From Pseudomonadota bacterium (GTDB lineage Bacteria > Pseudomonadota > Gammaproteobacteria > Burkholderiales > Burkholderiaceae_B), in assembly GCA_023389155.1 (NCBI GenBank), contig JAEWEV010000018.1:1-64000 (forward strand): 64,000 bases of DNA, read 5' to 3'. The notes beneath the pieces are model-generated. The model was not told the DNA's origin. It was given only the letters and a program-made list of their open reading frames with translations, and did no database searches. Both the position numbers and the translations under genes were made by a program. Positions within the stretch are counted from its first letter, which is position 1. Each line of letters starts with the position of its first letter. Positions 41,098 to 49,283 of this stretch are shown here, piece after piece.

Positions 41098-41766
41098 ATG
41101 TCCACTTTTTCCCCCGATGCCGCGCAGTGGTTCAGCCTGCTCACTCCCGAGCATCAACAGCGCGTACTGCAAGACATCACTGTCGCCCACTACGGAAATG
41201 GCGCCCTGATTGCACGCAAGGGCGAAAGCGCCGATCACTGGATCGGTGTCATGGATGGCCTGATCCGAATTTCCGTAGGCAACGCCGATGGCAAGGTGGC
41301 CTCGCTAACCGGTATTCCGGTGGGCGGCTGGCTGGGTGAAGGCAGTATCCTGAAGAAAGAATGCCGCAAGTACGATGTGGTTGCGCTGCGTGATTCATAC
41401 GTTGCCAAGCTACCGTCGCGAACCTTTGAGTGGTTGCTGGATAACAGCATACCCTTCAATCGCTATCTGCTGGATATGCTTAATGAGCGCGTAGGACAGT
41501 TTATCGGCCGCGCCGAACACGACCGGCTGCTTAACGCCGACGCAAGGGTTGCCCGATGCCTGGCCGAGCTGTTCAATCCGCTGCTTTACCCGGGCCTGAA
41601 GCAGCGCCTGGCCATCACCCAGGAAGAAATGGGCTATCTGGCGCGCGTATCGCGCCAGCGCGCCAACCAGGCGCTGAAAAAACTCGAGGCAGAAAAATTA
41701 TTACAAGTGGAATACGGCGCAGTCTGTGTGCTTGACCTGGAAGGACTGCGTCGTTACGGGGCTTGA
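41098..41766 (+). CDS. Crp/Fnr family transcriptional regulator
   Basis: A 222-residue regulator: an N-terminal cyclic-nucleotide-binding-like beta barrel (about 20-125) and a C-terminal winged helix (about 145-215) with the helix-turn-helix ITQEEMGYLARVSRQRANQALKKLEAEKLL. The barrel lacks an obvious cAMP-type R-x-x-S pocket and the N-terminal Fnr cysteine cluster, so the effector may be another small molecule such as an acyl-CoA. It diverges from the Liv/ligase operon and probably controls it. Confidence 0.86.
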   Translation: MSTFSPDAAQWFSLLTPEHQQRVLQDITVAHYGNGALIARKGESADHWIGVMDGLIRISVGNADGKVASLTGIPVGGWLGEGSILKKECRKYDVVALRDSYVAKLPSRTFEWLLDNSIPFNRYLLDMLNERVGQFIGRAEHDRLLNADARVARCLAELFNPLLYPGLKQRLAITQEEMGYLARVSRQRANQALKKLEAEKLLQVEYGAVCVLDLEGLRRYGA

Positions 41767-41910
41767 CCAGCCTAAACAGTCCGGTCAACACCCGCTCTGA
41801 CTCAAGAACCAGGAAGAATCTTCGCGAAGGGCCACGGCGAAAGGCTGTGAGTGAGTCTGAACGAATCGCGGCGCCGCGGGCTGAACCTGTAATTCATCCC
41901 GTCGCGGCAG

Positions 41911-42603
41911 TCAGACCAGTGGTGGACGCTGACCGAACAATGCCGAACCAATACGCAGTTCGGTTGATCCCTCTGCAATGGCCAGGGCAAAATCCGAACT
42001 CATGCCCATGGACAAAACCGGTAGCGTACATCCCAGATTATCCTGGCATTCGTCGCGCAGCTGGCGCACCCGGGCAAAACAGGCCCGTACCCGCTCCTGT
42101 TCGTCGGTATTTTCCGCCACTGTCATGAAACCCCGAATATTGAGCGTTTCGTACTGGCAGATCGTCTTCAGAAAATTGGGCACATCTTCGGGTGCCATCC
42201 CGGTCTTGCTTTCCTCTGTGCTGGATTTGACCTGCACCAGAACATCCAGGCTGCGTCCGGCCTGCTGCAACCGCCTGTCCAGCGCCTGCGCCAGATCCAG
42301 CCGGTCCAGAGACTGCAATTCGCTGGCGTACCGAACCACATCCTTGACCTTGTTGGTTTGCAGATAGCCGATGACCACCCACTCGATGGATGAATCGTTC
42401 AGCGCCAGGGTCTTCTCCTTCATTTCCTGCACGCGGTTTTCGGCAAACCGGGTCTGCCCGAGCGCCATGGCCTGGCGCACCACGTCATGACCAAAGGTCT
42501 TGGTCACCGGCAAAATGCTTACCTCGCTTGCCGCACGCCCGGCGTGCTCACACGCCTGACGCACCTGTTCGTGGACTGTGGCAAACTGCGATGCCAGACT
42601 CAT
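41911..42603 (-). CDS. YggS family PLP-binding protein
   Basis: A 230-residue single-domain protein of the alanine-racemase-like TIM-barrel fold. The PLP lysine is in SILPVTKTFGHDVVRQA (about 28-44), followed by the family sequence FAENRVQEMKEK (about 53-64) and FSMGMSSDFALAIAEGSTELRIGSALFG-type C-terminus (LSMGMSSDFALAIAEG). YggS/PLPBP proteins hold PLP and keep vitamin B6 and amino-acid pools balanced; no catalytic reaction is established. Monocistronic, convergent with the Crp-type gene. Confidence 0.92.
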   Translation of the reverse strand: MSLASQFATVHEQVRQACEHAGRAASEVSILPVTKTFGHDVVRQAMALGQTRFAENRVQEMKEKTLALNDSSIEWVVIGYLQTNKVKDVVRYASELQSLDRLDLAQALDRRLQQAGRSLDVLVQVKSSTEESKTGMAPEDVPNFLKTICQYETLNIRGFMTVAENTDEQERVRACFARVRQLRDECQDNLGCTLPVLSMGMSSDFALAIAEGSTELRIGSALFGQRPPLV

Positions 42604-42648
42604 TGTTGACTCCCTGTTGCTGAACTTTGCGTGACATCACTGTCACGA

Positions 42649-43554
42649 TTATGAATTTGGGCCGGCCGCCGCGTGCTCACTGCGCAACCTGCGAAATGCC
42701 CGCAGCACGTACCGCGGCGTCAGCAGAACGCGCCAGTATCGGTCGCGCAGACGCCCTCCTGGAATATACCATGGTGAGACAATGCGGGACATGCTCCAGG
42801 CCGGGCGCCAGGCCCGGGTGCGCTTCATGCGACCGGTCAGGGTAAGGACAGGTATGCCGGTAGAGGAAGCCAGGTGGCCGATTCCCGACTCGTTTCCGAT
42901 AAACCAGCCCGACTCGTGAAGGTAGCGCGCCACTCCATCCACTCCTGCATTCACAGGCAGAAGCGCGCCCAGCTGCGTCACCCATGCCCAGTCGGGACGC
43001 TCATCAGGCGACACAATAAAGGCAGGCTCAAAACCTGCCTTCATCAGTTCGATCGCCAATTTGCGAAAATGCCCGGGAGCCCAGCAACGCAGTGCCCCGG
43101 TTGATGTCGGATGCATAGCCACCCGCTTGGGATAGCGATTTTTTTCAAGTCCCTGGGGTATCGCCATCCCGTTGCTGTGAGTGCAGTCAAGCAGCCCAAG
43201 GTGATCATGGCAGAACTCACGCATCTGGTACGCTTTGACAAAGCCCTTTCCCGTGACAATCACGTGCTCATCATATATCAGCGCGTTCGGATGGAACAGC
43301 TTCAGGTCAAAGGGCCAGCCCGGATGCATCTGTATGGTCTGACTGAAGCCGGCAAGCGCCGCCTGCGCTTCGTGCTCCTGTAATGACCGGCGAACGGCAA
43401 AACCCGGAAACCATTCCCGCAACTGCCAGATGTAATCGCCGAAAACCGTAACCTCGTAGCCATTTCTACGGAAATTATTGGCGATCACCATCATGAGCAA
43501 AGAGTCGCCCAGACGCGGCGCCATCAATATGGCGACTTTTTCTTCTTTCTTCAT
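42649..43554 (-). CDS. Glycosyltransferase family 9 (heptosyltransferase-like)
   Basis: A 301-residue cytoplasmic GT-B enzyme. N-terminal MAPRLGDSLLMMVIANNFRR (about 9-28) replaces the usual R-x-x-x-G-D heptosyltransferase start, and GNESGIGHLASSTGIPVLTL (about 222-241) is the nucleotide-sugar motif of family 9. It would add heptose or another sugar to the lipopolysaccharide core. The start at 43554 (MKKEEKVAIL) has AAGAAG upstream; longer frames run into the waaL gene. It lies 67 bp after the O-antigen ligase gene. Confidence 0.83.
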   Translation of the reverse strand: MKKEEKVAILMAPRLGDSLLMMVIANNFRRNGYEVTVFGDYIWQLREWFPGFAVRRSLQEHEAQAALAGFSQTIQMHPGWPFDLKLFHPNALIYDEHVIVTGKGFVKAYQMREFCHDHLGLLDCTHSNGMAIPQGLEKNRYPKRVAMHPTSTGALRCWAPGHFRKLAIELMKAGFEPAFIVSPDERPDWAWVTQLGALLPVNAGVDGVARYLHESGWFIGNESGIGHLASSTGIPVLTLTGRMKRTRAWRPAWSMSRIVSPWYIPGGRLRDRYWRVLLTPRYVLRAFRRLRSEHAAAGPNS

Positions 43555-43621
43555 GTATTGTTCTTCTTTTTGAACAGATGCTTCCCTGACCCCTGCGGGC
43601 CCCCGCTGCAATTGTACTTTT

Positions 43622-44902
43622 TTACTGTTTTTCCAGACCACGAATTCTTGTGGAAAGTGCCAAATATATGGCCACCATGACCGTATAAAAACCCATCGTA
43701 CGCAAGCCACGAAACATGAGTTCAGTCAGTCCGAAAACCGCAAACCCAACGCAGACGGCCGCGCCCATGGCCGCGTAGGTGCGCAGTTCCTCATTGGTGG
43801 TACGCAACATGCGCTTGATAAAAACCGCTGCCGGTGCGAAATAAAGCAGAAACAGCCCCAAGACGCCCAGGAGGCCATAACTGCTTAGCGCCTGCAGCCA
43901 GTCGTTATGCGGCTCGCCCCATTGGTTGGCGACGACTTCGGAGACCAGCCCTCGCTGCACGCCTTCGGTTTTCATGAATTCGGAGAAATAGTTGTTCGCC
44001 CCTGAGCCGAAAATGGGGTCCTTTTCCCAGATCGCTATCGTGGATCGCCACAATTGCAGGCGGATGCACACGGACGACAATTCAGTACTATTGGTGGTAA
44101 TGCATTCCTTGAGCTCTTTTTCACCCAGTTGCACCCTGTCCTTGATTCCCGGTACGGTTAATGTCACGCCGACGGCAAGGATGAGACCAATGACGAAGAC
44201 ACCAGCCAGTTTCATGCGGTTATTTTCGCGCAAATGAATCAGAATGCCGAACAGAAGAAAAAACGGTACGGCTACCCAGCCGCTACGCGTCTGGGTCATG
44301 ACAAAGGCAGCAATACCAAGCACGCCAAGCAGGATTTTCAGTACTTTTTCAGTCCTGGGATAAGGCGTCAGTGTGACGTTACAGGAATAGAGCGTGATGA
44401 CGCTGAGCAGAAATGTGAGGTTGCCATAACCGACGGCGTTATAGACGGCGCTGGTTTCGGGGCGGATAAAATCAGGCAGGGACAAATTGACGATATACCC
44501 GATCGCAAAAACCAGACCGGCATAGACGCCAAATACCGAGTAAGCCAGCCATCGCCGGGGAATATAGCAGCATGCCGCCACAAGCAGCGGCAATCCCGCC
44601 GAAAAGCGCAGCGCCTTTTCAAGATCGGCGCCACCACTACGGTCAGAGACAAGTTCAGAGGCGAAGACAGCAAGAACAAAAACCCCGCAAAGCATAAACA
44701 GGGTGGCGAACGTTTTGAGCCTGAAGGTAGTCTGGGCAGGACGCAACGCGACGACAGTAAAAAGTGACAGCGCCACCAGGCCATAAAAAAGCGGACTCGG
44801 AACACGTTGAGTGCTCATGACCGCCAGCGGCATAGCCAGCAGAGCCAATAGCAATAGCAAAAAAACAGGTGTTGCCATTTTTTTCTGATTCGTATCAGGC
44901 AT
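43622..44902 (-). CDS. waaL: O-antigen ligase family membrane protein
   Basis: A 426-residue polytopic protein with about 11-12 hydrophobic segments and a large periplasmic loop (about 265-335) holding GSGANNYFSEF and the HNDWLQALSSYGLLGVLGL motif (about 325-343), the Wzy_C/WaaL signature with its conserved His. WaaL moves undecaprenyl-linked O-antigen to lipid A-core; Wzy polymerases look similar, so this is WaaL-like rather than proven. The ATG at 44902 has AAGGA 7 nt upstream; an ATG at 44920 has none. A TATAAT at 44964-44959 may be its -10. Followed by the GT9 gene. Confidence 0.8.
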   Translation of the reverse strand: MPDTNQKKMATPVFLLLLLALLAMPLAVMSTQRVPSPLFYGLVALSLFTVVALRPAQTTFRLKTFATLFMLCGVFVLAVFASELVSDRSGGADLEKALRFSAGLPLLVAACCYIPRRWLAYSVFGVYAGLVFAIGYIVNLSLPDFIRPETSAVYNAVGYGNLTFLLSVITLYSCNVTLTPYPRTEKVLKILLGVLGIAAFVMTQTRSGWVAVPFFLLFGILIHLRENNRMKLAGVFVIGLILAVGVTLTVPGIKDRVQLGEKELKECITTNSTELSSVCIRLQLWRSTIAIWEKDPIFGSGANNYFSEFMKTEGVQRGLVSEVVANQWGEPHNDWLQALSSYGLLGVLGLFLLYFAPAAVFIKRMLRTTNEELRTYAAMGAAVCVGFAVFGLTELMFRGLRTMGFYTVMVAIYLALSTRIRGLEKQ

Positions 44903-44958
44903 TCGTTGTTCCTTTTCCATAAAGCATATAACCGTTTTGGCCCCCAGGCTGCTTTCAG

Positions 44959-44964
44959 ATTATA
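44959..44964 (-). promoter_or_regulatory. -10 element of the waaL-like gene
   Basis: TATAAT on the minus strand; predicted start near 44952, 50 nt before the chosen ATG. No clear -35. Confidence 0.35.
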
Positions 44965-45100
44965 AATCGGGATTTGAGCCCCTGACCAGCACTGTATTTC
45001 CCTGTAAAAACTATCAATGCCGTTGCATCAGAGAAGCGAGACGGCTTTGCATCCGTCACAATTGTTTCACCCTGTCAGCATTGCGCCAACACTCTTCTGC

Positions 45101-45106
45101 TAGAAT
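45101..45106 (+). promoter_or_regulatory. -10 element of tesB
   Basis: TAGAAT, predicted start near 45113, 28 nt before the tesB ATG. The leader shows no Shine-Dalgarno sequence. Confidence 0.35.
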
Positions 45107-45140
45107 CGGATTTTCCGGCCATTTGTCATCATGAACATTT

Positions 45141-46016
45141 ATGGATACTCAAAACGTACTGCCCGATCTGATTGAACAACTTCAGGTAGAGCCTGAAGGC
45201 AATGACGTGTTCCACGGTATCAGCACTGATATCTTCGGCACAGGGCGGATTTTCGGCGGGCAGGTGCTGGGGCAATCCCTGATGGCCGCCTCTCTCACGG
45301 TCACCCCCGGTAGGGCGGTGCATTCCCTGCACTCGTACTTTCTGCGTCCCGGCGATACCAGCAAACCTGTTCGTTTCGAAGTCGAACGTACGCGGGACGG
45401 CGGCAGCTTTTCTGCGCGCCGGGTCATTGCCTCGCAGCTGGGTCAGCCAATTTTCATCATGAGCAGCAGCTATCAGGGCGAAGAGCCGGGTTTCAACCAC
45501 CAATCTTCTGCCCCGATTGTGCCTGCGCCCGACCAGCTGAAGAATGAAAAGCAGCTGATCTCCGAAATTGAACACAAATTGCCCCGGCGTCTGGCCAGTC
45601 TGGTAGGACGGGATTTTGCCATTGAAATGCGCCCGGTGGAACCCACGCATATGTTCAAGCCAGGCAATTATGATCCCGAAGCACATATCTGGTTCCGCGC
45701 GGCAGACAAACTGCCCAACAATCCCCTGCTTCACCGCGCCATGCTGGCCTACACGTCAGATTTCTATCTGCTGTTCACCTCGCTGCTGCCCCACAATCAG
45801 ACCCCGTTCTCGCCAGAGATGCAGATGGCGACCATCGATCATGCGATCTGGTTTCATCGTCCGTTCCGCATGGACGAATGGCTGCTGTATTCCCTGGAAT
45901 CGCCCAGCGCAAGTAATGCCAGGGGCTTCTGCCGTGCGCAGATTTTCAACAGCACCGGTGACCTGATCGCTTCTACGACCCAGGAAGGGCTCGTTCGGAA
46001 AGTGCAGGAACGCTAA
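45141..46016 (+). CDS. tesB: Acyl-CoA thioesterase II
   Basis: A 291-residue cytoplasmic double hot-dog enzyme hydrolysing medium- and long-chain acyl-CoA. Family features: FGGQVLGQSLMAASLTV (about 38-54), SYFLRPGDTSKPVRFEVER (about 70-88), and the catalytic region LAYTSDFYLLFTSLLPH (about 197-213) with the conserved Asp. Length equals the E. coli protein (286). It is flanked by polysaccharide genes but is unlikely to belong to that pathway. Convergent with the transglutaminase-family gene (19-bp gap). Confidence 0.93.
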   Translation: MDTQNVLPDLIEQLQVEPEGNDVFHGISTDIFGTGRIFGGQVLGQSLMAASLTVTPGRAVHSLHSYFLRPGDTSKPVRFEVERTRDGGSFSARRVIASQLGQPIFIMSSSYQGEEPGFNHQSSAPIVPAPDQLKNEKQLISEIEHKLPRRLASLVGRDFAIEMRPVEPTHMFKPGNYDPEAHIWFRAADKLPNNPLLHRAMLAYTSDFYLLFTSLLPHNQTPFSPEMQMATIDHAIWFHRPFRMDEWLLYSLESPSASNARGFCRAQIFNSTGDLIASTTQEGLVRKVQER

Positions 46017-46035
46017 AGACTGAATCAAAAACGCA

Positions 46036-46899
46036 TTACGACCCGATAATCGCTTCCTGCTCATCGCCCGCCTTGCAGCGATAGTTGGATAGCGGGTCGA
46101 ACTGCTCGATATTGATACGCATGCGGGTCGTTTCTATCGGACCGAAAATGGAGGCAAAGGGTGTGTCCTTCGCATCCATGCCATTGGCAATCACCACCAG
46201 GTTATCGGGGGGAGTCATACGCGTCGGATCGAACTTGATCCACTTTCCTCCCAGATACGCCTCGAAAATGGCATGAAAATCCTGGGGCGGCTCATCAAAA
46301 TAGATATATCCCACGCAGAACCTGGCGGGAATGTTCAGGGCGCGACAAAAGGTGATCGCCAGGTGAGCGAAATCGCGGCAGACACCCTTGCCACTCTGAA
46401 AAACATCCCAGGCTGACGTCATGGAATCGGAGCTGCCGGTCTGATATTCGATATTGTCCTGAATCCATTCGATAATACTTTCGACCAGCGCCATGCCGTC
46501 TCCCTGGCGAGAAAAGAGCGACTGTGCCTGCTGCGACATCAGATCTGATTCACAATAGCGGCTCGGTTTCAGGCAGGCAATCACTTTGGCCGGCAGCTGT
46601 GAAATTTCCTGCAACTGCGCCTGCTGCAACCTGTTTTCATTATTGGTGACGGTGCGTGCCTTGTAATCGATGCGAACCAGGCCAGGCGCTGCCGAGAAAG
46701 CCGCCAGACGATTGCGTTGCGCATCGGTACTAAGGCGGTAGTACAGATGCTGCCTCTGGCCGGATTGGGGGGTGTGATCAATGGTGAGCAGTTCCTGAAG
46801 AACCAGCTGGTTCTTTTTGGACACCAGCATATTCAGAAAAAATTCGCTCTGACTGGAGACATCATATTCCAGGGAGACGTGTATTTCGGATACCAGCAT
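46036..46899 (-). CDS. Transglutaminase-like cysteine protease family protein
   Basis: A 287-residue protein with an N-terminal beta domain of the bacterial transglutaminase-like type and a transglutaminase core. The catalytic triad is present: Cys in GKGVCRDFAHLAITFCRALN (about C170), His in QDFHAIFEAYL, Asp in KWIKFDPTRM. Such proteins are usually cytoplasmic peptidases or ligases of unknown substrate; there is no signal peptide. The ATG at 46899 has a strong AGGGG 6 nt upstream, so I prefer it to the ATG at 46914. Confidence 0.87.
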   Translation of the reverse strand: MLVSEIHVSLEYDVSSQSEFFLNMLVSKKNQLVLQELLTIDHTPQSGQRQHLYYRLSTDAQRNRLAAFSAAPGLVRIDYKARTVTNNENRLQQAQLQEISQLPAKVIACLKPSRYCESDLMSQQAQSLFSRQGDGMALVESIIEWIQDNIEYQTGSSDSMTSAWDVFQSGKGVCRDFAHLAITFCRALNIPARFCVGYIYFDEPPQDFHAIFEAYLGGKWIKFDPTRMTPPDNLVVIANGMDAKDTPFASIFGPIETTRMRINIEQFDPLSNYRCKAGDEQEAIIGS

Positions 46900-46943
46900 G
46901 ATTTTCCCCTGCATGTCGCCCCGAAGGCGCTACCGGTTTTTAC

Positions 46944-46960
46944 GCAGCGTGACGCGCTGC
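46944..46960 (-). other. Hairpin between the acyltransferase and transglutaminase genes
   Basis: GCAGCG (46944-46949), five bases, CGCTGC (46955-46960). Downstream of the acyltransferase stop (46986) on its strand. No U-run; possible weak terminator. Confidence 0.3.
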
Positions 46961-46985
46961 ACGTAACTGCCTTCTGCCCTGAAAA

Positions 46986-48971
46986 TCAGGATTTGAAAAT
47001 CGACTGGAGCGTCGGCCACAGACCGCGAATAACAAATGCAGATCCCTGTTTTGACAGATGCGTGCCGTCGGAGTAAAGAAACTGCTTTCGATTGATCATT
47101 GTCACGCAACGCCCATCCTGACATAGTACAGAATAAGGATCGACAAACTCTACATTTTTATGACTTTGCGCATATTCTGCAAGGCTGCGGTTCAGCGCAT
47201 AGGCGTTGCCCTTTTCTTCGTCCAGTTCCAGATATTTGGCGCAAACCAACGGCAGATATCGAGGGCGATCCACGCAGGAAGCCAGGCCCACCTGGGACCC
47301 CGCCCCGGGAGGCGCACCGATAATCACAAGCTTGTTATCCAGGCCAATCCGTTCATGGATGGCATCAAAATTCTTTTCAAGAAACGTGATATACGATGCG
47401 GTATCGGGAAAATCCACGCGTTTGCCATCCGCCGTACCCATGGTCTTCTGGTAATTCTGATAACTGACCGCGTACAGCAACGGGACACGGGACAGCTTGG
47501 CTTCCTTTAGCGCGTACTCCAGCCGCTCGACACAATCCTTGCGCGGCACCCCGTCCAGCAGGCGGGTGTACCCGGGCCCGAAAAAGCAGCCATCTTCAAA
47601 AGACGTATCTACCCATTTTTTATGGGCAGCCAGTTCGTGATTCAGGCCAAACGCATATTGGCGGGCATAGCTGTCGCCAAGTATCACTGCCGACTTGCGG
47701 CGTCCATTGGCGTCGCCCAGCACCTGGCTTCCCATGGAGAACCCTTCCCCGCCATACTGCTCTTCATGAAAGCGTGGCGAACTGGCCATATGCTCGGCAA
47801 AATAATCGTTCATCCGAAACGGCATGCCGTTGCTCGTCATGATCATCAGCGCAGGCACCAGAATGACAGCCAGGGCGGCAACACGCTGTATGGTTTGCTT
47901 GAAATACCAGCTGTACAGGTCGACACGTCGATACCGGTTTTCCACGAACACGTACATCAGATAGCCGACAATGAATGGCGCAACGATCAGCGCCCATTTT
48001 TCGGACAGGAACAAAGGCCGGTAAATGAAATATTTGTAGAAGACGATCATTGGCCAGTGGATCAGGTACATGGAATACGAGATCAGGCCGATGCTCACCA
48101 TCGCACGATTGCGGAAAATATTGCCCAGATACTTGGCAGGGCTCGCGTAAATACACAGTGCCGCGCCGACTGCTGGCACCAGCGCATGCAGGCCCGGGAA
48201 TGTGGTCGTCTTGTCATAGACAAACACGCTGTACAGCAGCATTGCGATGCCAACTGCCATTATTATTTCGTACAGCATGACGCCAGGTGTATTGCGTTTG
48301 CGATAGTCGACCGCAAATACCATCAGTCCGCCGATGGCAAATTCAAAAACCCGGAAAGGTGTCAGATAGTAATTGGCCGAGGTATCGACCAGCAGATACC
48401 ACTGAGACAGCGCTAGCGACGCCGCACCCAGCACCAGCAGCGCCCACGGCAGCATGGAACGATTAAACCGATATACAGCATAAATGACGAATGGCCAGAT
48501 CAGATAGAACTGCTGTTCGACGCCCAGCGACCAGGTATGCAGCAGCGGATTGGTCTCCGACGATGTATCGAAATACCCCGAAACCAGCCAGAAACGGAAA
48601 TTGGAGACGGAAAAAAGCGCAAACACGCTAGAGTCGGCCAGCGCATTGTAGTCATTCGGTGAAAACAGCAGAAAACCGGCAATCAGGCATAGTAGCAGCG
48701 TGAATAACAGCGCCGGGTAGAGGCGGGCAATACGCCGCGCCATGAATTTCAGAAACGAGAATTTTCCCTGAATGCAGCTTTCCAGCAGAATTCCGGTAAT
48801 CAGGTAACCCGAAATAACGAAAAAGACGTCGACCCCGACATAACCACCGCTAAAAGCCTGGAATCCGGCGTGGAAAAACAGCACCACAATAACGGCAAAG
48901 GCGCGAAGACCATCAACTCCCGGTTCGTAGGAGGCGGACTGCGTTTTGGTGGTCGTTGAAAACAGGGACAT
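46986..48971 (-). CDS. OafA-type acyltransferase with SGNH domain
   Basis: A 661-residue membrane protein in two parts. Residues ~10-370 are an acyltransferase-3 domain with about 10 membrane helices, beginning PGVDGLRAFAVIVVLFFHAGF with the conserved Arg and His. Residues ~410-660 are an extracytoplasmic SGNH hydrolase-like domain with GDSYARQYAFG (nucleophile Ser) and SDGTHLSKQGS (Asp/His pair). This architecture O-acetylates lipopolysaccharide or capsule sugars. The ATG at 48971 has AAGG upstream; an ATG at 49001 lies inside a dyad. It sits within the polysaccharide genes. Confidence 0.88.
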   Translation of the reverse strand: MSLFSTTTKTQSASYEPGVDGLRAFAVIVVLFFHAGFQAFSGGYVGVDVFFVISGYLITGILLESCIQGKFSFLKFMARRIARLYPALLFTLLLCLIAGFLLFSPNDYNALADSSVFALFSVSNFRFWLVSGYFDTSSETNPLLHTWSLGVEQQFYLIWPFVIYAVYRFNRSMLPWALLVLGAASLALSQWYLLVDTSANYYLTPFRVFEFAIGGLMVFAVDYRKRNTPGVMLYEIIMAVGIAMLLYSVFVYDKTTTFPGLHALVPAVGAALCIYASPAKYLGNIFRNRAMVSIGLISYSMYLIHWPMIVFYKYFIYRPLFLSEKWALIVAPFIVGYLMYVFVENRYRRVDLYSWYFKQTIQRVAALAVILVPALMIMTSNGMPFRMNDYFAEHMASSPRFHEEQYGGEGFSMGSQVLGDANGRRKSAVILGDSYARQYAFGLNHELAAHKKWVDTSFEDGCFFGPGYTRLLDGVPRKDCVERLEYALKEAKLSRVPLLYAVSYQNYQKTMGTADGKRVDFPDTASYITFLEKNFDAIHERIGLDNKLVIIGAPPGAGSQVGLASCVDRPRYLPLVCAKYLELDEEKGNAYALNRSLAEYAQSHKNVEFVDPYSVLCQDGRCVTMINRKQFLYSDGTHLSKQGSAFVIRGLWPTLQSIFKS

Positions 48972-48984
48972 CAGGGCCTTTTTT

Positions 48985-49002
48985 GTTGTGATTAACCACA
49001 AC
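48985..49002 (-). promoter_or_regulatory. Perfect dyad upstream of the acyltransferase start
   Basis: GTTGTG (48985-48990), ATTAAC, CACAAC (48997-49002): an 18-bp dyad ending 13 nt before the chosen ATG, with AAAAAAGG between. It could be an operator or an mRNA hairpin that affects access to the ribosome binding site. Confidence 0.4.
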
Positions 49003-49107
49003 TATGTTAATACAAAAAGATGATGGCACATTTCGCGGGACAATCCACGCCCTGTAAATATTTTTGCTATTTCTTATCAATTGTTCCACAAGGCGCAGTC
49101 TTAGTAT

Positions 49108-49125
49108 CGCCTGCCGGGTCAGGCG
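49108..49125 (-). terminator. Hairpin downstream of the tandem glycosyltransferase gene
   Basis: CGCCTG (49108-49113), six bases, CAGGCG (49120-49125). On the minus strand it is 160 nt after the stop at 49284. No U-run; possible Rho-independent-like or 3'-stabilising structure. Confidence 0.3.
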
Positions 49126-49283
49126 TACTGTACATGAACAATTCGGTTTGTAACTGAACCGGTGATGCCGCACAGCTTTCGCCGCCTCCTGGCTCAAGAC
49201 ACCTGCCATCGCAAGGAATAATGGCAATAGAGCAAGGGCAAGATGGCGGCCCGACTATCCGGCAAGCGGCGGCCCGCCTTGCG

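Larger units (their letters stand above)
48972..49283. other. 312-bp gap upstream of the acyltransferase gene
   Basis: Contains a dyad next to the acyltransferase ribosome binding site (48985-49002), a CGCCTG/CAGGCG hairpin (49108-49125), and on the minus strand two overlapping frames that look like pieces of a small secreted protein (signal-like LALALLPLFLAMAGV near 49240-49196; a Cys-containing tail ending DTKTAPCGTIDKK at 49067). The pieces are in different frames, so this may be a decayed gene or chance. The upstream glycosyltransferase operon ends at 49284. Confidence 0.35.

Noticed and set aside
44921..45140. A possible tRNA in the waaL/tesB gap
   Set aside because: No cloverleaf, no GGTTCGAAT-type T-arm and no CCA end could be built. 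I also saw no tRNA-like sequence in the other gaps.
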